The translations under genes were made by a program, and so were the position numbers. This document shows positions 5,279 through 5,529 of a DNA stretch of 5,529 nucleotides, one piece after another; the stretch's first letter is position 1, and the number at the start of each line of letters is the position of its first letter. Origin of the DNA: a bacterium (GTDB taxonomy: Bacteria; Verrucomicrobiota; Kiritimatiellia; UBA8416); the NCBI GenBank assembly GCA_020048935.1, contig JAIFLS010000040.1, positions 1-5,529 of the forward strand, written 5' to 3'. The notes beneath the pieces are model-generated. The model did no database searches. It worked only from the letters and a program-made list of their open reading frames with translations, and was not told where the DNA came from.

Positions 5279-5529
5279 CTATTGGCCGCCGCCTGCATTC
5301 TGCTGTTGGCCAGTCTTTGCCTTATAGTACCTGACGTAGTCGATCTCATATTTCCGGGGAAGTACGTTGTCATCTACCTGCCCACCCCAGCTTCCACCAA
5401 TGGCAAGGTTCAGCAATAAATAGTGCGGTTTTCTAAATGGGTTGTCCGGTCCCTTGCCTGCCATGTCGATGTCGAACGTTGCGTACTGCCTATCGTCGAC
5501 AAAGAACTTGATTTCCGTCTCAGTCCACT
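5279..5529 (-). CDS. GH16 laminarinase-like glucanase, C-terminal end (partial, runs off right edge)
   Basis: 82 complete codons plus a partial codon of an open frame that enters from the right edge and stops with TAG at 5279. The visible part reads WTETEIKFFVDDRQYATFDI, then NPFRKPHYLLLNLAIGGSWGG, then LPRKYEIDYVRYYK. This is the characteristic last third of laminarinase-type GH16 enzymes (beta-1,3-glucanases, roughly subfamily 3): the VDG-like strand, the LLLNLAIGG strand and the closing EIDYVRYY strand. The catalytic Glu/Asp/Glu lie upstream, outside the window, so activity cannot be judged. A short Gln/Gly-rich tail (KTGQQQNAGGGQ) follows the domain. The ATG at 5464 is internal, not the start. 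The next GH16 gene follows after 24 bp on the same strand, indicating an operon. Exact specificity is unproven. Confidence 0.9.
   Translation of the reverse strand, partial: WTETEIKFFVDDRQYATFDIDMAGKGPDNPFRKPHYLLLNLAIGGSWGGQVDDNVLPRKYEIDYVRYYKAKTGQQQNAGGGQ

Noticed and set aside
5279..5464. Separate 61-residue gene starting at the ATG at 5464
   Set aside because: The frame is open upstream to the window edge and encodes the preceding GH16 strand (WTETEIKFFVDD), so the ATG is internal.

Overview
This is a fragment of a bacterial carbohydrate-utilisation locus with every gene on the minus strand. By eye the GC content is moderately high. The mix of secreted GH16 glycanases, a sialate-O-acetylesterase-like (SASA) protein fused to PDZ and DUF6288-like modules, and GC-rich palindromic intergenic repeats suggests a PVC-superphylum bacterium (Kiritimatiellota, Lentisphaerota, Verrucomicrobiota or Planctomycetota), probably one that degrades algal polysaccharide. 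That placement rests on gene content and is not proven.

Layout in transcription order (right to left): (1) 5279-5529, the C-terminal end of a laminarinase-like GH16 enzyme, cut by the window edge. (2) 4460-5254, a complete secreted GH16 enzyme with an intact E-x-D-x-x-E catalytic motif. It starts 24 bp after the first gene and most resembles the kappa-carrageenase/agarase/porphyranase side of the family. (3) 4126-4459, a 334-bp gap without a gene. It holds a 93-bp composite inverted repeat followed by TTTTT, a plausible terminator for the GH16 pair, and an 18-bp perfect palindromic repeat just upstream of the next gene. (4) 234-4125, one very large gene, now split into two overlapping reading frames. 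The left piece (2680-4125) has a signal peptide and a SASA-like domain. The right piece (234-2756) completes that domain and continues into PDZ, an alpha-helical DUF6288-like region, a Gly/Ala-rich linker and a beta-sandwich. (5) 1-204, the 5' end of another exported protein, running off the left edge.

The strongest observation is the break in gene 4. The two frames meet at an exact tandem duplication of 7 bp (GGTACGT twice, 2728-2741). Removing one copy restores one continuous 1294-residue frame, and the protein then reads smoothly through the junction. The SASA-like part also lacks the family's catalytic Ser, block III Asn and His motifs, so it looks like a pseudoenzyme or binding module. 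The leftmost gene may start at a rare AUA codon, which sits at ideal distance from a perfect GGAGG.

Functionally, the GH16 pair probably cleaves a beta-linked algal glucan or galactan outside the cytoplasm. The large exported multidomain protein probably handles or binds related glycans. This link is inferred from neighbourhood only. The DUF6288-like label and the memory of similar repeats in PVC genomes come from recall, not from a search.
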